Shown here: positions 50,732-60,001 of the stretch, one piece after another
How positions within the stretch are numbered: the first letter of the stretch is position 1
Layout of the letters: each line of letters begins with the position of its first letter
Source: Caulobacteraceae bacterium
Lineage (GTDB): Bacteria; Pseudomonadota; Alphaproteobacteria; Caulobacterales; Caulobacteraceae
Assembly (NCBI GenBank): GCA_947476555.1
Contig: CANJRI010000007.1
Coordinates: 1-64,000 of the forward strand
Direction: 5' to 3'
DNA: 64,000 bases
The notes under the pieces: model-generated
The model's database searches: none
The model's input: only the letters and a program-made list of their open reading frames with translations
Told to the model about the DNA's origin: nothing
Made by a program: the position numbers and the translations under genes

Positions 50732-52087
50732 ATGGCGGCGCGACCCGATGACGAGATCCAGGCGCTGAAGGCCCTGGTGCAGAAGGATCCCACAAACGTC
50801 CGGGCGCTGGCCGCGCTGGGCGGAGCGTTGCAGCTCGAGGGCCGCTACGACGAGGCCGCGGCCATGGCGGACGCGGCCCTGGCCGCCAATCCGGCCTGCG
50901 CGGCCGCTTGGCTTGTGCTGGGGGATTCCCGCTTCAACGCCGGCCGTCCGGACCTGGCGGCGGAGGCCTATTCGCGGGCGACCACCGATCCGGGCGCAGG
51001 CGTTCTCGCCCTCGTCCGCCTGGGGGGCTCCTACCGGGCGCTGGGACGGTTCGAGGAGGCCCTGAGGGCGCTGGACGCCGCGGCGGCGCTCGACCCGGCC
51101 GCCGCGCTTGCCCGCTATCAGCGGGGCGTGCTCCGCCTGTCCCTCCGCGATTTCGCGGCGGGGTGGGCCGACTACGAGGCGAGATGGCAGACGGAGCGTT
51201 TCGTGGAGGTCTCCCGCGGCTTTGTCGCGCCGGGCATGATCCCCCATCTGACCCTGTCGCCTACCGCCCAGTCCGTGGCGGGCCAACGGGTGCTGCTGGT
51301 GGGCGAGCAGGGGATCGGCGACCAGATCATGTTCGCCAGCATGATCCCCGACCTGGCCTCCAGCGCCGCCAGCGTCGTCTGCGCCTGCGAGCCGCGGCTC
51401 AGGGGTCTGTTCGAGGCGGCGTTCCCGCAGGTGGCCTTCGTCCATCCCAGCGGCGCGCAGGTGGAAGCCGACGTGCTGCTGGCCATGGGCAGCCTGGGAT
51501 CGGCCTTCCGGCCCAACGAGGCGAGCTTCCCCGGCGGGCCCTACCTCAAGGCTTCGGAAGGCGCGCGGGAGCGGTGGGAGGCGCGCCTGGGCCCGCAGTC
51601 CGGCAAGCTGCGGGTCGGCCTTTCCTGGCGGGGCGGGACCGCCGCCACCCGCAACCGCGCCCGCTCCATCGACCTGGCGAACCTGGCCCCCGTCCTCGAC
51701 CTTCCCGGCTGTGAGTTGGTCAGCCTGCAGTACGGCGAGGTCACGCAGGAGATCGAGGCGGCCAACGCCGGCCGCGCGAACCCGATCCGCCACTTCGATG
51801 ACGGGACGATGAGGGACTTCGACGAGCTGTCGGGGCTGATCGCCAACCTCGACGTGGTGGTGTCGGTGCAGACCGCGGTGGTTCACCTGGCGGGCGCGTT
51901 GGGCCGGCCTTGCCTCGCCCTGCTGCCGACCGATCCGGAATGGCGCTACCTGGCGCGGGGCGAGACCATGCCCTGGTATGGATCTGTCCGGCTCCTTCGC
52001 CAGACCACGGCCGGCGACTGGACCGCGGTCGTGGAGCAGGCGGCCGCGGCCCTGGCTAGGCGCGCCGCGCGGCCCGCTGCTGGATGA
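50732..52087 (+). CDS. TPR-containing glycosyltransferase (GT9-like)
   Basis: A 451-residue protein. About three TPR units (residues 5-150, for example VRALAALGGALQLEGRYDEAA and ALVRLGGSYRALGRFEEAL) precede a glycosyltransferase domain of the ADP-heptose/GT9-like type, with GQRVLLVGEQGIGDQIMFAS, VGLSWRGGTAATRNRARS and SVQTAVVHLAGALGRPCLALLP. TPR-GT proteins of this kind modify proteins such as flagellin or act on surface glycans; the target is not evident. The last 32 bases overlap the convergent potI-like gene. Confidence 0.85.
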   Translation: MAARPDDEIQALKALVQKDPTNVRALAALGGALQLEGRYDEAAAMADAALAANPACAAAWLVLGDSRFNAGRPDLAAEAYSRATTDPGAGVLALVRLGGSYRALGRFEEALRALDAAAALDPAAALARYQRGVLRLSLRDFAAGWADYEARWQTERFVEVSRGFVAPGMIPHLTLSPTAQSVAGQRVLLVGEQGIGDQIMFASMIPDLASSAASVVCACEPRLRGLFEAAFPQVAFVHPSGAQVEADVLLAMGSLGSAFRPNEASFPGGPYLKASEGARERWEARLGPQSGKLRVGLSWRGGTAATRNRARSIDLANLAPVLDLPGCELVSLQYGEVTQEIEAANAGRANPIRHFDDGTMRDFDELSGLIANLDVVVSVQTAVVHLAGALGRPCLALLPTDPEWRYLARGETMPWYGSVRLLRQTTAGDWTAVVEQAAAALARRAARPAAG

Positions 52088-52844
52088 GGTAGGCGGCGAT
52101 CACGCCGGTGGCGACCAGGCCGATCAGCAGGGTGGAGATGGCGTTGATCTTCGGGTCCACGCCGAGGCGCACCTGACTGTAGAGCCGCATGGGCAGGGTG
52201 GTGGCGCCCGGGCCGGAGGTGAAGGAGGCGATCACCAGGTCGTCCAGCGACAGGGTGAAGGCCAGCATCCAGGCCGCCGCCACCGCCGGGGCGATGGCCG
52301 GCAAGGTGATCTTGAGGAAGGCCATGGCCGGGGGACAGCCGAGATCCTGCGCGGCTTCCTCCAGGCTCCGGTCTATGCTCGCCAGCCGCGCCTGCACCAC
52401 CACCGTCGCATAGGCCAGGGTCAGGGTGGCGTGGGACAGGGTCACGGTCCAGAAGCCGCGCGGCGCGCCCACCGCTACGAACAGCAGCAGCAGCGACAGG
52501 CCGAGGATCACCTCGGGCATCACCAGGGTGGCGTAGGTCATGCCGGCCAGGCCCCACCGCCCGCGGAATTTCCCGGCCCGCACCAGCGCCACGGCCGCCA
52601 GAACCCCCAGCACCGTGGCCAGGGTGGCGGAAATCGCGCCCACCCGCAGGGTGGTCCAGGCCGCGTCCAGCATCTGCTGGTCCTTGGCGAGGGCGGCGTA
52701 CCAGCGGGTGGAGAATCCGCCCCATACGGTGACCAGGCTGCTGGCGTTGAACGAATAGAGGATCAGGAGCACGATCGGCAGGTAGAGGAAGACGAGCCCC
52801 GCCACGATCGCAGCGACGTTGAACGCCGAAGGACCCCGCCTCAT
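52056..52844 (-). CDS. potI: Polyamine ABC transporter permease (PotI/PotC-like)
   Basis: A 262-residue permease with six helices. The EAA loop reads EEAAQDLGCPPAMAFLKITLP. It forms the channel with the PotH-like protein. The ATG lies in the stop of potH (ATGA). The 3' end overlaps the TPR glycosyltransferase gene on the other strand by 32 bases. The presence of two permeases, an ATPase and a lipoprotein makes putrescine or spermidine the likely substrate. Confidence 0.9.
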   Translation of the reverse strand: MRRGPSAFNVAAIVAGLVFLYLPIVLLILYSFNASSLVTVWGGFSTRWYAALAKDQQMLDAAWTTLRVGAISATLATVLGVLAAVALVRAGKFRGRWGLAGMTYATLVMPEVILGLSLLLLFVAVGAPRGFWTVTLSHATLTLAYATVVVQARLASIDRSLEEAAQDLGCPPAMAFLKITLPAIAPAVAAAWMLAFTLSLDDLVIASFTSGPGATTLPMRLYSQVRLGVDPKINAISTLLIGLVATGVIAAYLIQQRAARRA

Positions 52845-53725
52845 CGCAGCACCTTGGGCGGCGCGCGCTCCAGCAGCATTATCGGGACCAGCAGGGTGAC
52901 CAGCAGCACGATGGCCACCGCCGAGGCCGCCGGCCAGTCGCGGTTGGCGAAGAACTCGATCCAGATCACCTTGCCCAGCATCAGGGTCTCGGAGCCGCCC
53001 AGCAGGTCGGGGATCACGAACTCGCCGGCCATTGGGATGAAGCACAGCAGCGCGCCGGCCGCCACGCCGGGCAGCGACAGCGGAACGGTCACCGTCCAGA
53101 AGGCGCGGGTCGGGCTGGCGCCCAGGTCCTGCGCCGCCTCGATCAGGCTTTCGTCCTGCCGGGTCAGCACGGCGTAGAGCGGCAGCACCATGAACGGCAG
53201 ATAGGCGTAGACCAGACCGAGGATCACCGCCGCCTCGGTGTTCAGCAGGTTCACCGGCTCCAGGCCCAGGGCGCCGAGGGCGGCGTTCAGCAGGCCCTGC
53301 GGCTTGAGGATCGCGATCCAGGCGTAGATGCGGATCAGGAAGCTGGTCCAGAACGGCAGGATCACCGCCATCAGCAACGCCTGACGTGGGCCCGGCGCGC
53401 AACGGGTAATGCCGTAGGCGATGGGGTAGCCGATGAGCAGGAGGATCACTGTCCCGGTCGCCGCCAGCCGCAGGCTGGACAGGTAGGCGTCGAGGTAGAG
53501 GTGGTCGCGGACCAGGCGGAGGTAGGTCTCTAGGTCGAGCGCGGCCAGGAAAGCCCGCACACCGTCCGCCCCTCGACTCAAGTCGATCTGCGGCGCGTAG
53601 GGCGGCATGGCCAGCACGCTGTCCGAGAGCGACAGCTTGGCCACCAGCAGGAACGGCACGGCGAAGAAGGCCAGCAGCCACAGATAGGGCGCCACCGCCG
53701 CGAGGGCCGCGCGCTCGGGTTTCAC
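52841..53725 (-). CDS. potH: Polyamine ABC transporter permease (PotH/PotB-like)
   Basis: A 294-residue permease. After the first helix there is a long periplasmic loop (about 35-75), typical of PotH, then five helices and the EAA motif IEAAQDLGASPTRAFWTVTVP. Both ends overlap neighbouring genes by four bases, so the operon is translated as one coupled unit. Confidence 0.9.
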   Translation of the reverse strand: MKPERAALAAVAPYLWLLAFFAVPFLLVAKLSLSDSVLAMPPYAPQIDLSRGADGVRAFLAALDLETYLRLVRDHLYLDAYLSSLRLAATGTVILLLIGYPIAYGITRCAPGPRQALLMAVILPFWTSFLIRIYAWIAILKPQGLLNAALGALGLEPVNLLNTEAAVILGLVYAYLPFMVLPLYAVLTRQDESLIEAAQDLGASPTRAFWTVTVPLSLPGVAAGALLCFIPMAGEFVIPDLLGGSETLMLGKVIWIEFFANRDWPAASAVAIVLLVTLLVPIMLLERAPPKVLR

Positions 53726-54867
53726 CGCTTCAGCACCACGGCGGCGTCGGGGGCGAAGGCGAGCCAGACCTGGTCATCCCACCCCAGGGGGGCTTCCACC
53801 CTTCGGGCGGCGTTGGCGCGGGCGGCGCGGATGACGCGTCCGGGCGCGATCTCCACGCCATAGGTCGTCCAGTCGCCAAGGTAGCCGATGTCGGAAATCC
53901 GGCCAGAAAGCCGGTTCGGGCCCTCGGGCGGCGGCTCAACGGTGAGGCGCATCTTCTCCGGCCGCACCGCCAGCCAGGCCGTGGCGCCGACCTCGGGCGG
54001 ATCGTCGTCGTCCGCCTCGAAGCGGCCCTCCGGCGAGGCAAGCCGCACGCGCCCACCGTCGACGCTGTCCAGCCGCGCCTCGAAGAGGTTCACGTCGCCC
54101 ACGAAGCCAGCCACATAGCGGTCGGCGGGCGCCTCGTAGATCTCGGCCGGCCGGCCGACCTGCGCCACCTCGCCGTCGCGCATCACGGCGATGCGGTCGG
54201 CCAGGACCATGGCCTCATCCTGGTCGTGGGTGACGATGACGAAGGTCATGCCCAGGGTCTGCTGCAGCGCCATCAGCTCTACCCGCGTCTCCTCGCGCAG
54301 CTTGCGGTCGAGGGCGGCCAGGGGCTCGTCGAGCAGCAGGATGCGCGGGCTGGGCGCGATGGCCCGCGCGAGGGCCACCCGCTGGCGCTGGCCCCCGGAG
54401 AGCTGGTCGGGGCGGCGCCGGCCCAGGCCCGCCAGCTTCACCAGCCCCAGCATCTCATCCACCCGGGCGTCGATCTCGGCCTTGGGGTCGCCGCGCTGCT
54501 TCAGGCCGAAGGCGACGTTCTGGGCCACCGTCAGATGCGGGAACAGGGCGTAGGATTGGAACATCATGTGCACCGGCCGTCGGTGCGGGGGCAGGGGGGC
54601 GATGTCCTCGCCGTCCAGCAGGATGCGGCCCGCGTCCGGCGTCTCGAAGCCGGCCAGCATCCGCATCAGGGTGGTCTTGCCACAGCCCGACGGGCCCAGC
54701 AGGGCGAAGAACTCCCCCTCGTAGATCGCAAGGCTCACCTCGCTCACCGCCGCCGTCTCGCCGAACCGTTTGGAGACGGCCTCGAAGCGGACGAGCGGCT
54801 TCAGGAGTGGGTCCTCCCAGGGGGCGAAGCTGGAGCGGATCGCGCCGATCTGGAGGCGGCCTGTCAC
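53722..54867 (-). CDS. potG: Polyamine ABC transporter ATPase (PotG/PotA-like)
   Basis: A 381-residue ATPase. Walker A is GPSGCGKTT, the signature [14 protein letters not shown], Walker [12 protein letters not shown] and the switch His is in VTHDQDEA. The C-terminal TOBE domain ([12 protein letters not shown]) is present. GTG at 54867 overlaps the potF stop (GTGA). Energy from ATP drives polyamine import. Confidence 0.95.
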   Translation of the reverse strand: MTGRLQIGAIRSSFAPWEDPLLKPLVRFEAVSKRFGETAAVSEVSLAIYEGEFFALLGPSGCGKTTLMRMLAGFETPDAGRILLDGEDIAPLPPHRRPVHMMFQSYALFPHLTVAQNVAFGLKQRGDPKAEIDARVDEMLGLVKLAGLGRRRPDQLSGGQRQRVALARAIAPSPRILLLDEPLAALDRKLREETRVELMALQQTLGMTFVIVTHDQDEAMVLADRIAVMRDGEVAQVGRPAEIYEAPADRYVAGFVGDVNLFEARLDSVDGGRVRLASPEGRFEADDDDPPEVGATAWLAVRPEKMRLTVEPPPEGPNRLSGRISDIGYLGDWTTYGVEIAPGRVIRAARANAARRVEAPLGWDDQVWLAFAPDAAVVLKR

Positions 54868-55988
54868 TTGCCGGTCAGCACCCGGGTCCACTGGCGGTTC
54901 ACTTCGCGCAGCAGGGCCTGATCCTTGGCGGTGATAACGAACAGGCGCTTGGCCACCTCGGGCGTCGGATAGATGTTGGGATCGCTCCGCACCTCCTCGT
55001 CCACCAGGGACGTCGCCTTGAGGTTCGCGTTGGCGTAGGCGGTGTAGTTGGAGGCCCGGGCGATGATGTCGGGGCGCAGCATGAAGGCGATGAAGGCGTG
55101 GGCGGCGGCCGGGTGGGGCGCGCCCTTGGGAATGACGAAGACGTCGGCCCAGGCCTGGCTGCCTTCCTTGGGGATGACGTAGGCGATCTTGGCGCCACTG
55201 TCGGCGTCCTCGGCCCCGTCCCTGGCTTGCAGCACGTCGCCCGAGTAGCCGATGGCCAGGCAGATATCGCCGGCCGCCAGGGCGTCGATCAGCTCCGAGG
55301 AGTGGAACTTGCGGACGTAGGGACGGACCTTCATCAGCATCTCGGTGGCCTGGGTGTAGTCGGCAAGATTCTTCGAGTTCGGGTCCTTGCCCAGGTAGGT
55401 GAGGGCGATGGAGTACATGTCCTCGGAGGCGTCGAGGAAATAGACGCCGCAGTCCTTCAGCTTGGCCATGTTGGCCGGGTCGAACACCACCTTCCAGCTG
55501 TCGATATCCACCCCTGGCAGGTACTTGTGGATAGCATCCTCATTGTAGCCGATCCCGATGGTGCCCTGCATGTAGGGCACCGCATATCTCGCGCCGGGAT
55601 CGAAGGGCGCGAGGTAGCCCATCACCTCAAGCGAGAGGTTCTCCAGGCCCGGCAGCTTCGTCTTGTCGAGGGGCTCGATCGCGCCGGCGGCGATGTAGCG
55701 AGCCAGGTTGTTGTTGGACGGGACCACCAGGTCGTAGCCGGTGTTCCCCTGCAGGACCTTGGTTTCCAGGACCTCGTTGGAATCGAAGGTGTCGTAGATC
55801 ACCTTGGTCCCGGTTTCCTTGGTGAACTGCTCCAGCAGGGCCGGGTCGATGTAGTCGGACCAGTTGTAGATCCGAAGCTCGCCCCCCATCGGGCCGATCC
55901 CGGCCTTTTCGGCCTTCTGCCCGTTCTGACCGCAGGCGGCCGCCAGCAGCGCGGCGGCAAGGGCCAAGCCTGTCGTCCATCGCCTCAT
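54864..55988 (-). CDS. potF: Polyamine-binding lipoprotein (PotF-like)
   Basis: A 374-residue substrate-binding protein. The lipobox LLAAAC suggests inner-membrane lipid anchoring rather than a free periplasmic protein. LRIYNWSDYIDPALLEQFTKETG and YDLVVPSNNNLARYI are characteristic of PotF/PotD, and the YNWSDYI aromatic/acidic residues line the polyamine site. It is the first gene of the operon, with GGGGAGACGCCGATC before the ATG. Confidence 0.94.
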   Translation of the reverse strand: MRRWTTGLALAAALLAAACGQNGQKAEKAGIGPMGGELRIYNWSDYIDPALLEQFTKETGTKVIYDTFDSNEVLETKVLQGNTGYDLVVPSNNNLARYIAAGAIEPLDKTKLPGLENLSLEVMGYLAPFDPGARYAVPYMQGTIGIGYNEDAIHKYLPGVDIDSWKVVFDPANMAKLKDCGVYFLDASEDMYSIALTYLGKDPNSKNLADYTQATEMLMKVRPYVRKFHSSELIDALAAGDICLAIGYSGDVLQARDGAEDADSGAKIAYVIPKEGSQAWADVFVIPKGAPHPAAAHAFIAFMLRPDIIARASNYTAYANANLKATSLVDEEVRSDPNIYPTPEVAKRLFVITAKDQALLREVNRQWTRVLTGK

Positions 55989-56073
55989 GATCGGCGTCTC
56001 CCCAATCCAGCCCTGAAGGTTATAGGGTCAGGTTCGTCGCCGTTAAGCCGTTAATTGCCGGAGCCGCGTCCCG

Positions 56074-56427
56074 ATGACCACCCTATGGACGGCCACCCTG
56101 CCGATCCTGATGCTGATCGCCTCGAACGTGTTCATGACCTTCGCCTGGTACGGGCACCTGAAGATCGATCGCGGCCCGCTCTGGGTCATCGTCCTGGCCA
56201 GCTGGGGGATCGCCTTCTTCGAATACTGGCTGGCGGTGCCGGCCAACCGCATCGGGCGGGCGGTTTACGAGCCCGCCGAGCTCAAGGCCATGCAGGAGGT
56301 GATCACCCTGGTGGTGTTCGCGGTGTTCTCGGTGGCCTACCTGGGCGAGAAGCTGACGCTGAACCACGCGGCCGGGTTCGTGCTGATCGCGGCCGGGGCG
56401 TGGTTCGTGTTCAGGGGGCCGTTCTAG
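56074..56427 (+). CDS. DUF486 (DMT superfamily) membrane protein
   Basis: A 117-residue protein with four helices. The family signature ASNVFMTFAWYGHLK and GIAFFEYWLAVPANRIG are both visible. DUF486 proteins are small DMT-type carriers with no established substrate. It is divergent from the polyamine operon and convergent with the TPR protein gene. The 99-base gap that follows contains no clear terminator. Confidence 0.9.
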   Translation: MTTLWTATLPILMLIASNVFMTFAWYGHLKIDRGPLWVIVLASWGIAFFEYWLAVPANRIGRAVYEPAELKAMQEVITLVVFAVFSVAYLGEKLTLNHAAGFVLIAAGAWFVFRGPF

Positions 56428-56526
56428 CGGCCTGAATGAGGTTCAGCTTGGGTCCCGGCTTTCGCCGGGATGAGCGGTGACAACCTCCCGCGGGCGGGGG
56501 AGTGCGCCGGCGTGCGCCCGCCCGCT

Positions 56527-57342
56527 CTAGTTCGCGGTCGGTGGAGCGCTCACCCGTAGCTGCTCGACACGTTGCAAGGCGGCGAGCGTGGTGGGATCGC
56601 CAGGCACGAGCTTGAGCGCGGATTCATAGCTCTCCTTGGCGTCGTCGTACTGCTTCTGCTCGACCAGGACCGAGCCCATGCCGCGCCACATGAGCGCGGT
56701 GTCGGCGGGGTTGAGCTCGGCCTGAACGGGATAGTTCCGCGTCCAGGCGGCGTAGGCCCGCAGGGCTTCCGGGAGGCGACCCAGCGTGGCCAGAGCGCGG
56801 GCCCGCGCCTCGACCATCTTGGCGTTGTCGGGCTGAATGGAGGCGCCGACATTGAGGACGCTCAAGGCGGCCTCGGTGTCCTTCCGCTCGAGCGCCAGGG
56901 AGCTGAGGGCCAGGGCGGCGAAGCCGTACACATTGGGCTCGAAGCTGACTTTGACGGGCCCTGGAGGATCGGTCTTCGGCAGGTCCTTGGCCATGGCCGC
57001 GGCGATGGGCATGCCGATCTCGCGGTCGGCGCGCACCACCAGCTGGCCCTTGTAGTCCTCGTACAGCCTGAACTCGGTGGGGACGTGCGACATGATCAAC
57101 TTGAGTTCGCGTTCCACCTTGGCGAAGTCGGCGTTGGTCTTGGCCTGGGCCACCTTGTCGTAGATCCCCCGATCGAGGGCGAGGAGCCCGTCCTCGGCGG
57201 CGTCGCGCTTGGGCGGCGGGGCGTCGAACACGACCTGGGTGTCCGACGCCGGTTGCGCGCAGGAAGGCAGGGCGGCGCCGGCGAAGGTCGCCACCAGGCC
57301 GAAGACAAGCAGAATGCGATAGGCCACCGGGCGCCGCTCCAA
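56527..57342 (-). CDS. Exported TPR-repeat protein
   Basis: A 271-residue protein. The signal peptide ends near LPSCAQ; the Cys is not in a good lipobox. The mature part has about three TPR-like helix pairs, clearest at residues 130-265 (YGFAALALSSLALERKDTEAALSVL, ALMWRGMGSVLVEQKQYDDAKESYESAL). TPRs bind proteins. It is the last gene of the minus-strand exported cluster beginning with DUF1592 and is separated from the gene before it by 128 bases holding two hairpins. Confidence 0.8.
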   Translation of the reverse strand: MERRPVAYRILLVFGLVATFAGAALPSCAQPASDTQVVFDAPPPKRDAAEDGLLALDRGIYDKVAQAKTNADFAKVERELKLIMSHVPTEFRLYEDYKGQLVVRADREIGMPIAAAMAKDLPKTDPPGPVKVSFEPNVYGFAALALSSLALERKDTEAALSVLNVGASIQPDNAKMVEARARALATLGRLPEALRAYAAWTRNYPVQAELNPADTALMWRGMGSVLVEQKQYDDAKESYESALKLVPGDPTTLAALQRVEQLRVSAPPTAN

Positions 57343-57395
57343 TCAGGGACGGGACAAGTCTGTTCGATGATCGGGGCGCTTAGTCAACCCAGCGT

Positions 57396-57462
57396 CCGGG
57401 CGTGTCGGCGACGCCCGGGATCGGGAGGACTGGAGCGTAGCCTGCGCGGCTAGCGGCGCAGG
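57396..57462 (-). other. Two hairpins in the TPR gene leader
   Basis: CCGGGCGT-N7-ACGCCCGG (57396-57418) and CCTGCGC-N8-GCGCAGG (57441-57462) lie in the 128-base gap between the 385-residue protein gene and the TPR gene. Neither has a T-run in the direction of transcription. They could shape transcript stability or protect upstream mRNA. Confidence 0.45.
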
Positions 57463-57470
57463 TCCCCGGC

Positions 57471-58628
57471 TTACCGAACGGCGTAACGATCAGGCCGCGG
57501 CGCCTCGGCCCGCTGCGGGCGCGAAGGGCCGCCCGTCTCAGGCCGGTCGATGAAGGCCGGCACGGCGGTGATCGTCCAAGTCTGGGAGATCCGCGTCCGC
57601 TTGCCGTTCTTGGCCTTGTCGATGTCGGTGTCGGCGTATTTCTGCAGCGCCTGGTAGATGCCGGCGACGTCGCCCGACCCCAGGCCTTCGCCCTGGGCGG
57701 CGTAATCGCCGAACGGGAAGTAGATCATGGTGATCGGCAGATAGCCGCCGACGAAGCCTTGCAGGCCGCCGTCCGGCTGGAACTTGAGCCGCAGCCGCGC
57801 CTGCTTGAAGTCATAGATCGGCTGAAGGCGGGTGCTGGCGATGAACTTGAACTGCGGGGTGACCTCGGAGAGGAACACGCCGTCCTTGATCCTGCCCTTG
57901 AAGGTGGTGGTGGCCTTCGTCAGGTTCTTATTGGGATCGATGGTGTAGGTGACATTGCGCTGGAAGCCGGAGGCGCTCAGCACGGGGCTTTGCTGGCCCC
58001 GGTAGTAGGTCACCGTGACATTGTCCTCGTTCTGCATGTCGAGCGGGGCGTCGCGGTTGTTGTCCACTTCCAACAGCCAGGAGTTGCCCTCGATGTAGTG
58101 CAGCCAGCGCAGCTGGGTGTTGCCGACGGGGGCGTCCAGGGTGCCGCGGGTGCGGTCGATGCAGCCGAACACGCGCGCGGCCAGGTTATCGACGCCAGCT
58201 TCCTTGGTCAGGGGGTCGGTGTAGTCCATCGGCCCGACCTTGCCGTCCAGGTTGAAGCCGAAGCCTTCCTTCCCCTGCTCGAGCTTGATCGGCGGTTCCG
58301 GAACGGAGAGGGGGTGCTTGTAGACAAACACCGGCTTGCCGTCCTTGCGGCCGCGCATGGAGGCCTGCTCGCGGTAGTGCTGACCAAATTCCTGCGACTT
58401 GACCATGCGCTCGATGTCGGCCTGCGCCATGCCCAGGCCCTTCATCGAATAGGCGAAGACCTCGTGGGCGATGGGGCTCTTGCCCTCGGGGCAGCCGCTG
58501 TCGTCGACGTTGTTCATCGCCTGCGACCAGACGCTGATGACGTAGCCCTTGCTCTCGGCCTGGGCGACCTGACCGGCGCAGAGGGTCAGGGCGAGGGCCG
58601 CAGCGGGAATTGCGATCTGCTTGCGCAT
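57471..58628 (-). CDS. Exported protein of unknown function, cluster partner
   Basis: A 385-residue protein, not assigned to a named domain. The signal peptide ends near VAQAESK. The segment FNLDGKVGPMDYTDPLTKEAGVDNLAARVFGC (roughly residues 125-156) has an Asp-rich loop like a calcium site followed by a G-V-D-N motif and Cys. Much of the C-terminal half is beta-rich (TYYRGQQSPVLSASGFQ, LRLKFQPDGGLQGFVGGYLP). It lies 24 bases after the COG4315-like repeat gene in the cluster, so it is very likely cotranscribed. Confidence 0.75.
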   Translation of the reverse strand: MRKQIAIPAAALALTLCAGQVAQAESKGYVISVWSQAMNNVDDSGCPEGKSPIAHEVFAYSMKGLGMAQADIERMVKSQEFGQHYREQASMRGRKDGKPVFVYKHPLSVPEPPIKLEQGKEGFGFNLDGKVGPMDYTDPLTKEAGVDNLAARVFGCIDRTRGTLDAPVGNTQLRWLHYIEGNSWLLEVDNNRDAPLDMQNEDNVTVTYYRGQQSPVLSASGFQRNVTYTIDPNKNLTKATTTFKGRIKDGVFLSEVTPQFKFIASTRLQPIYDFKQARLRLKFQPDGGLQGFVGGYLPITMIYFPFGDYAAQGEGLGSGDVAGIYQALQKYADTDIDKAKNGKRTRISQTWTITAVPAFIDRPETGGPSRPQRAEAPRPDRYAVR

Positions 58629-58652
58629 AAGAACGGTCTCCAGCCTTTAGAT

Positions 58653-59996
58653 TCAGGGCACCAAGGCGCGCCACATCAGACCCATCCCGAATTCGGTCGG
58701 CAAGGCTTCGTTGCCGTATCCGTCTTCGAACTGGATCAAATACTGTTCGTTGCCGTCCAGGGACCCGGGCCGCTCGTTGGCGTGGGTGTAGATGGCGGAA
58801 TTCTTGTAGGCCCACTGACGCTTGCCGTCCGGACGATCGTAGATCGACCAATAGCCTTGCGGCTCGGCGTTGGCGGGGGCCAGGTACGGACGCCATTCCT
58901 TTTCGCAGGACTGGCTGCAGTGCTTGAGCCCGAGCGACGCGCCGATCCCGGGATCCATCGTGCCATTCGGCGGACGCATGTGATCCGGCACGTACTGCTC
59001 CAGCGCACGATCGCGGTAGTAGAGCGTCATGCCGGTGCGCGCATCGACCATGCGGCCGATGCTGAGGTTGTCCTTCTTGATCGCCACCTGCGAAGGCTTG
59101 GGATAGCGCAGGACCACCGCCGCGGCCATCCCGGGGGCCAGGCCCTCGCCGTTGAGATCGCCCGTGCTGACGTCGCAGGCGCAGCTGTACAGGGCGCCGC
59201 CGCGATAGGCCCACTGCCGGGTGGCGTCCGCGCGCTCATTGATCGTGAAGTCGCCAATCGGCTCCGATAGGCCGGAAGCCTCAAGCGGCGTGAACGCCCG
59301 GGGCAGCGCCTGCGCCTGCTCGGGCGTTCCCGAGAACACGTAGAGCGGCTTGCCCAGAGTGTTGGCGGCGGTGATGCCGACGGCGAGCACCTGGCCCGGC
59401 GCCACCCGGTACTCGGCCACCCCGATGCTGTACGGGGTCTTGATCCAGCTCTTCGGCGTCACCCGCACCAGGCGCATGCCGTTTTCGCCGCCATCCCGGA
59501 CCTCGAGGCTGGGGGTGGCGGGCGCGCGAAATGGGGTCTGGTTCCACTCGGGCATCACGAGGGGCGCGTCGACGCCCTCACCGTCGGCGGCGGTGTAGGC
59601 CAGGCGGCCCTGGAAGGCCCACTGGCTCCCGCCGGAGGGCAGGCCGACCAGCGTCCAGTCCTTGGTCGGGACCGCCTTGGGCGGGGCGATCGCCGGCCGC
59701 CATTTCTCCAGGCAGGCGCCCACGCATTCCGCGCCGGCGGCCTGGGTGAACAGCGGACGTCCCGCCTCATCGGCAAAGAGGACGGACGTCGTATTGCGGT
59801 TCCGGGTTTCGGCCTCGCCGTCGTTAGCGCTCGAGGTGACCTTCGCCGTGCCGGTTCGGATGCCAACCGGCAGGTCCGAGGCGACATTGGCGGTGGTCGT
59901 CGCCGCTTGGGCGGCGGTCAACGGGGCGGCCACGCACAGGAGCGCGCCCAGGCCGAGCGCCGATGCGGAGAAGAACTGAGACCGTCGCATCGCCAA
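58653..59996 (-). CDS. Exported protein with three COG4315-like repeats
   Basis: A 447-residue protein with a signal peptide (to about AAQAAT). Three copies of the secreted lipoprotein-15/COG4315-type unit can be read: around residues 70-135 (VLFADEAGRPLFTQ, CVGACLEKWRP, QWAFQGRLAYT), 215-270 (GKPLYVFSGTPEQ, QWAYRGGALYS) and 325-405 (GMTLYYRDRALEQ, CSQSCEKEWRPYLAP, QWAYKNSAIYT). The first and third keep a Cys pair; the second lost it. It lies five bases after DUF1552. The function of this repeat is unknown. Confidence 0.75.
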   Translation of the reverse strand: MAMRRSQFFSASALGLGALLCVAAPLTAAQAATTTANVASDLPVGIRTGTAKVTSSANDGEAETRNRNTTSVLFADEAGRPLFTQAAGAECVGACLEKWRPAIAPPKAVPTKDWTLVGLPSGGSQWAFQGRLAYTAADGEGVDAPLVMPEWNQTPFRAPATPSLEVRDGGENGMRLVRVTPKSWIKTPYSIGVAEYRVAPGQVLAVGITAANTLGKPLYVFSGTPEQAQALPRAFTPLEASGLSEPIGDFTINERADATRQWAYRGGALYSCACDVSTGDLNGEGLAPGMAAAVVLRYPKPSQVAIKKDNLSIGRMVDARTGMTLYYRDRALEQYVPDHMRPPNGTMDPGIGASLGLKHCSQSCEKEWRPYLAPANAEPQGYWSIYDRPDGKRQWAYKNSAIYTHANERPGSLDGNEQYLIQFEDGYGNEALPTEFGMGLMWRALVP

Positions 59997-60001
59997 CTCC
60001 C

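Noticed and set aside
54807-56054. 415-codon plus-strand frame opposite potF
   Set aside because: It overlaps the whole of a well-supported lipoprotein gene in a coupled operon; no homology signals in the translation.
56043-56060. TTAAGCCGTTAATT as a CtrA site
   Set aside because: The two TTAA halves are four bases apart, not seven, so it does not fit the CtrA consensus.
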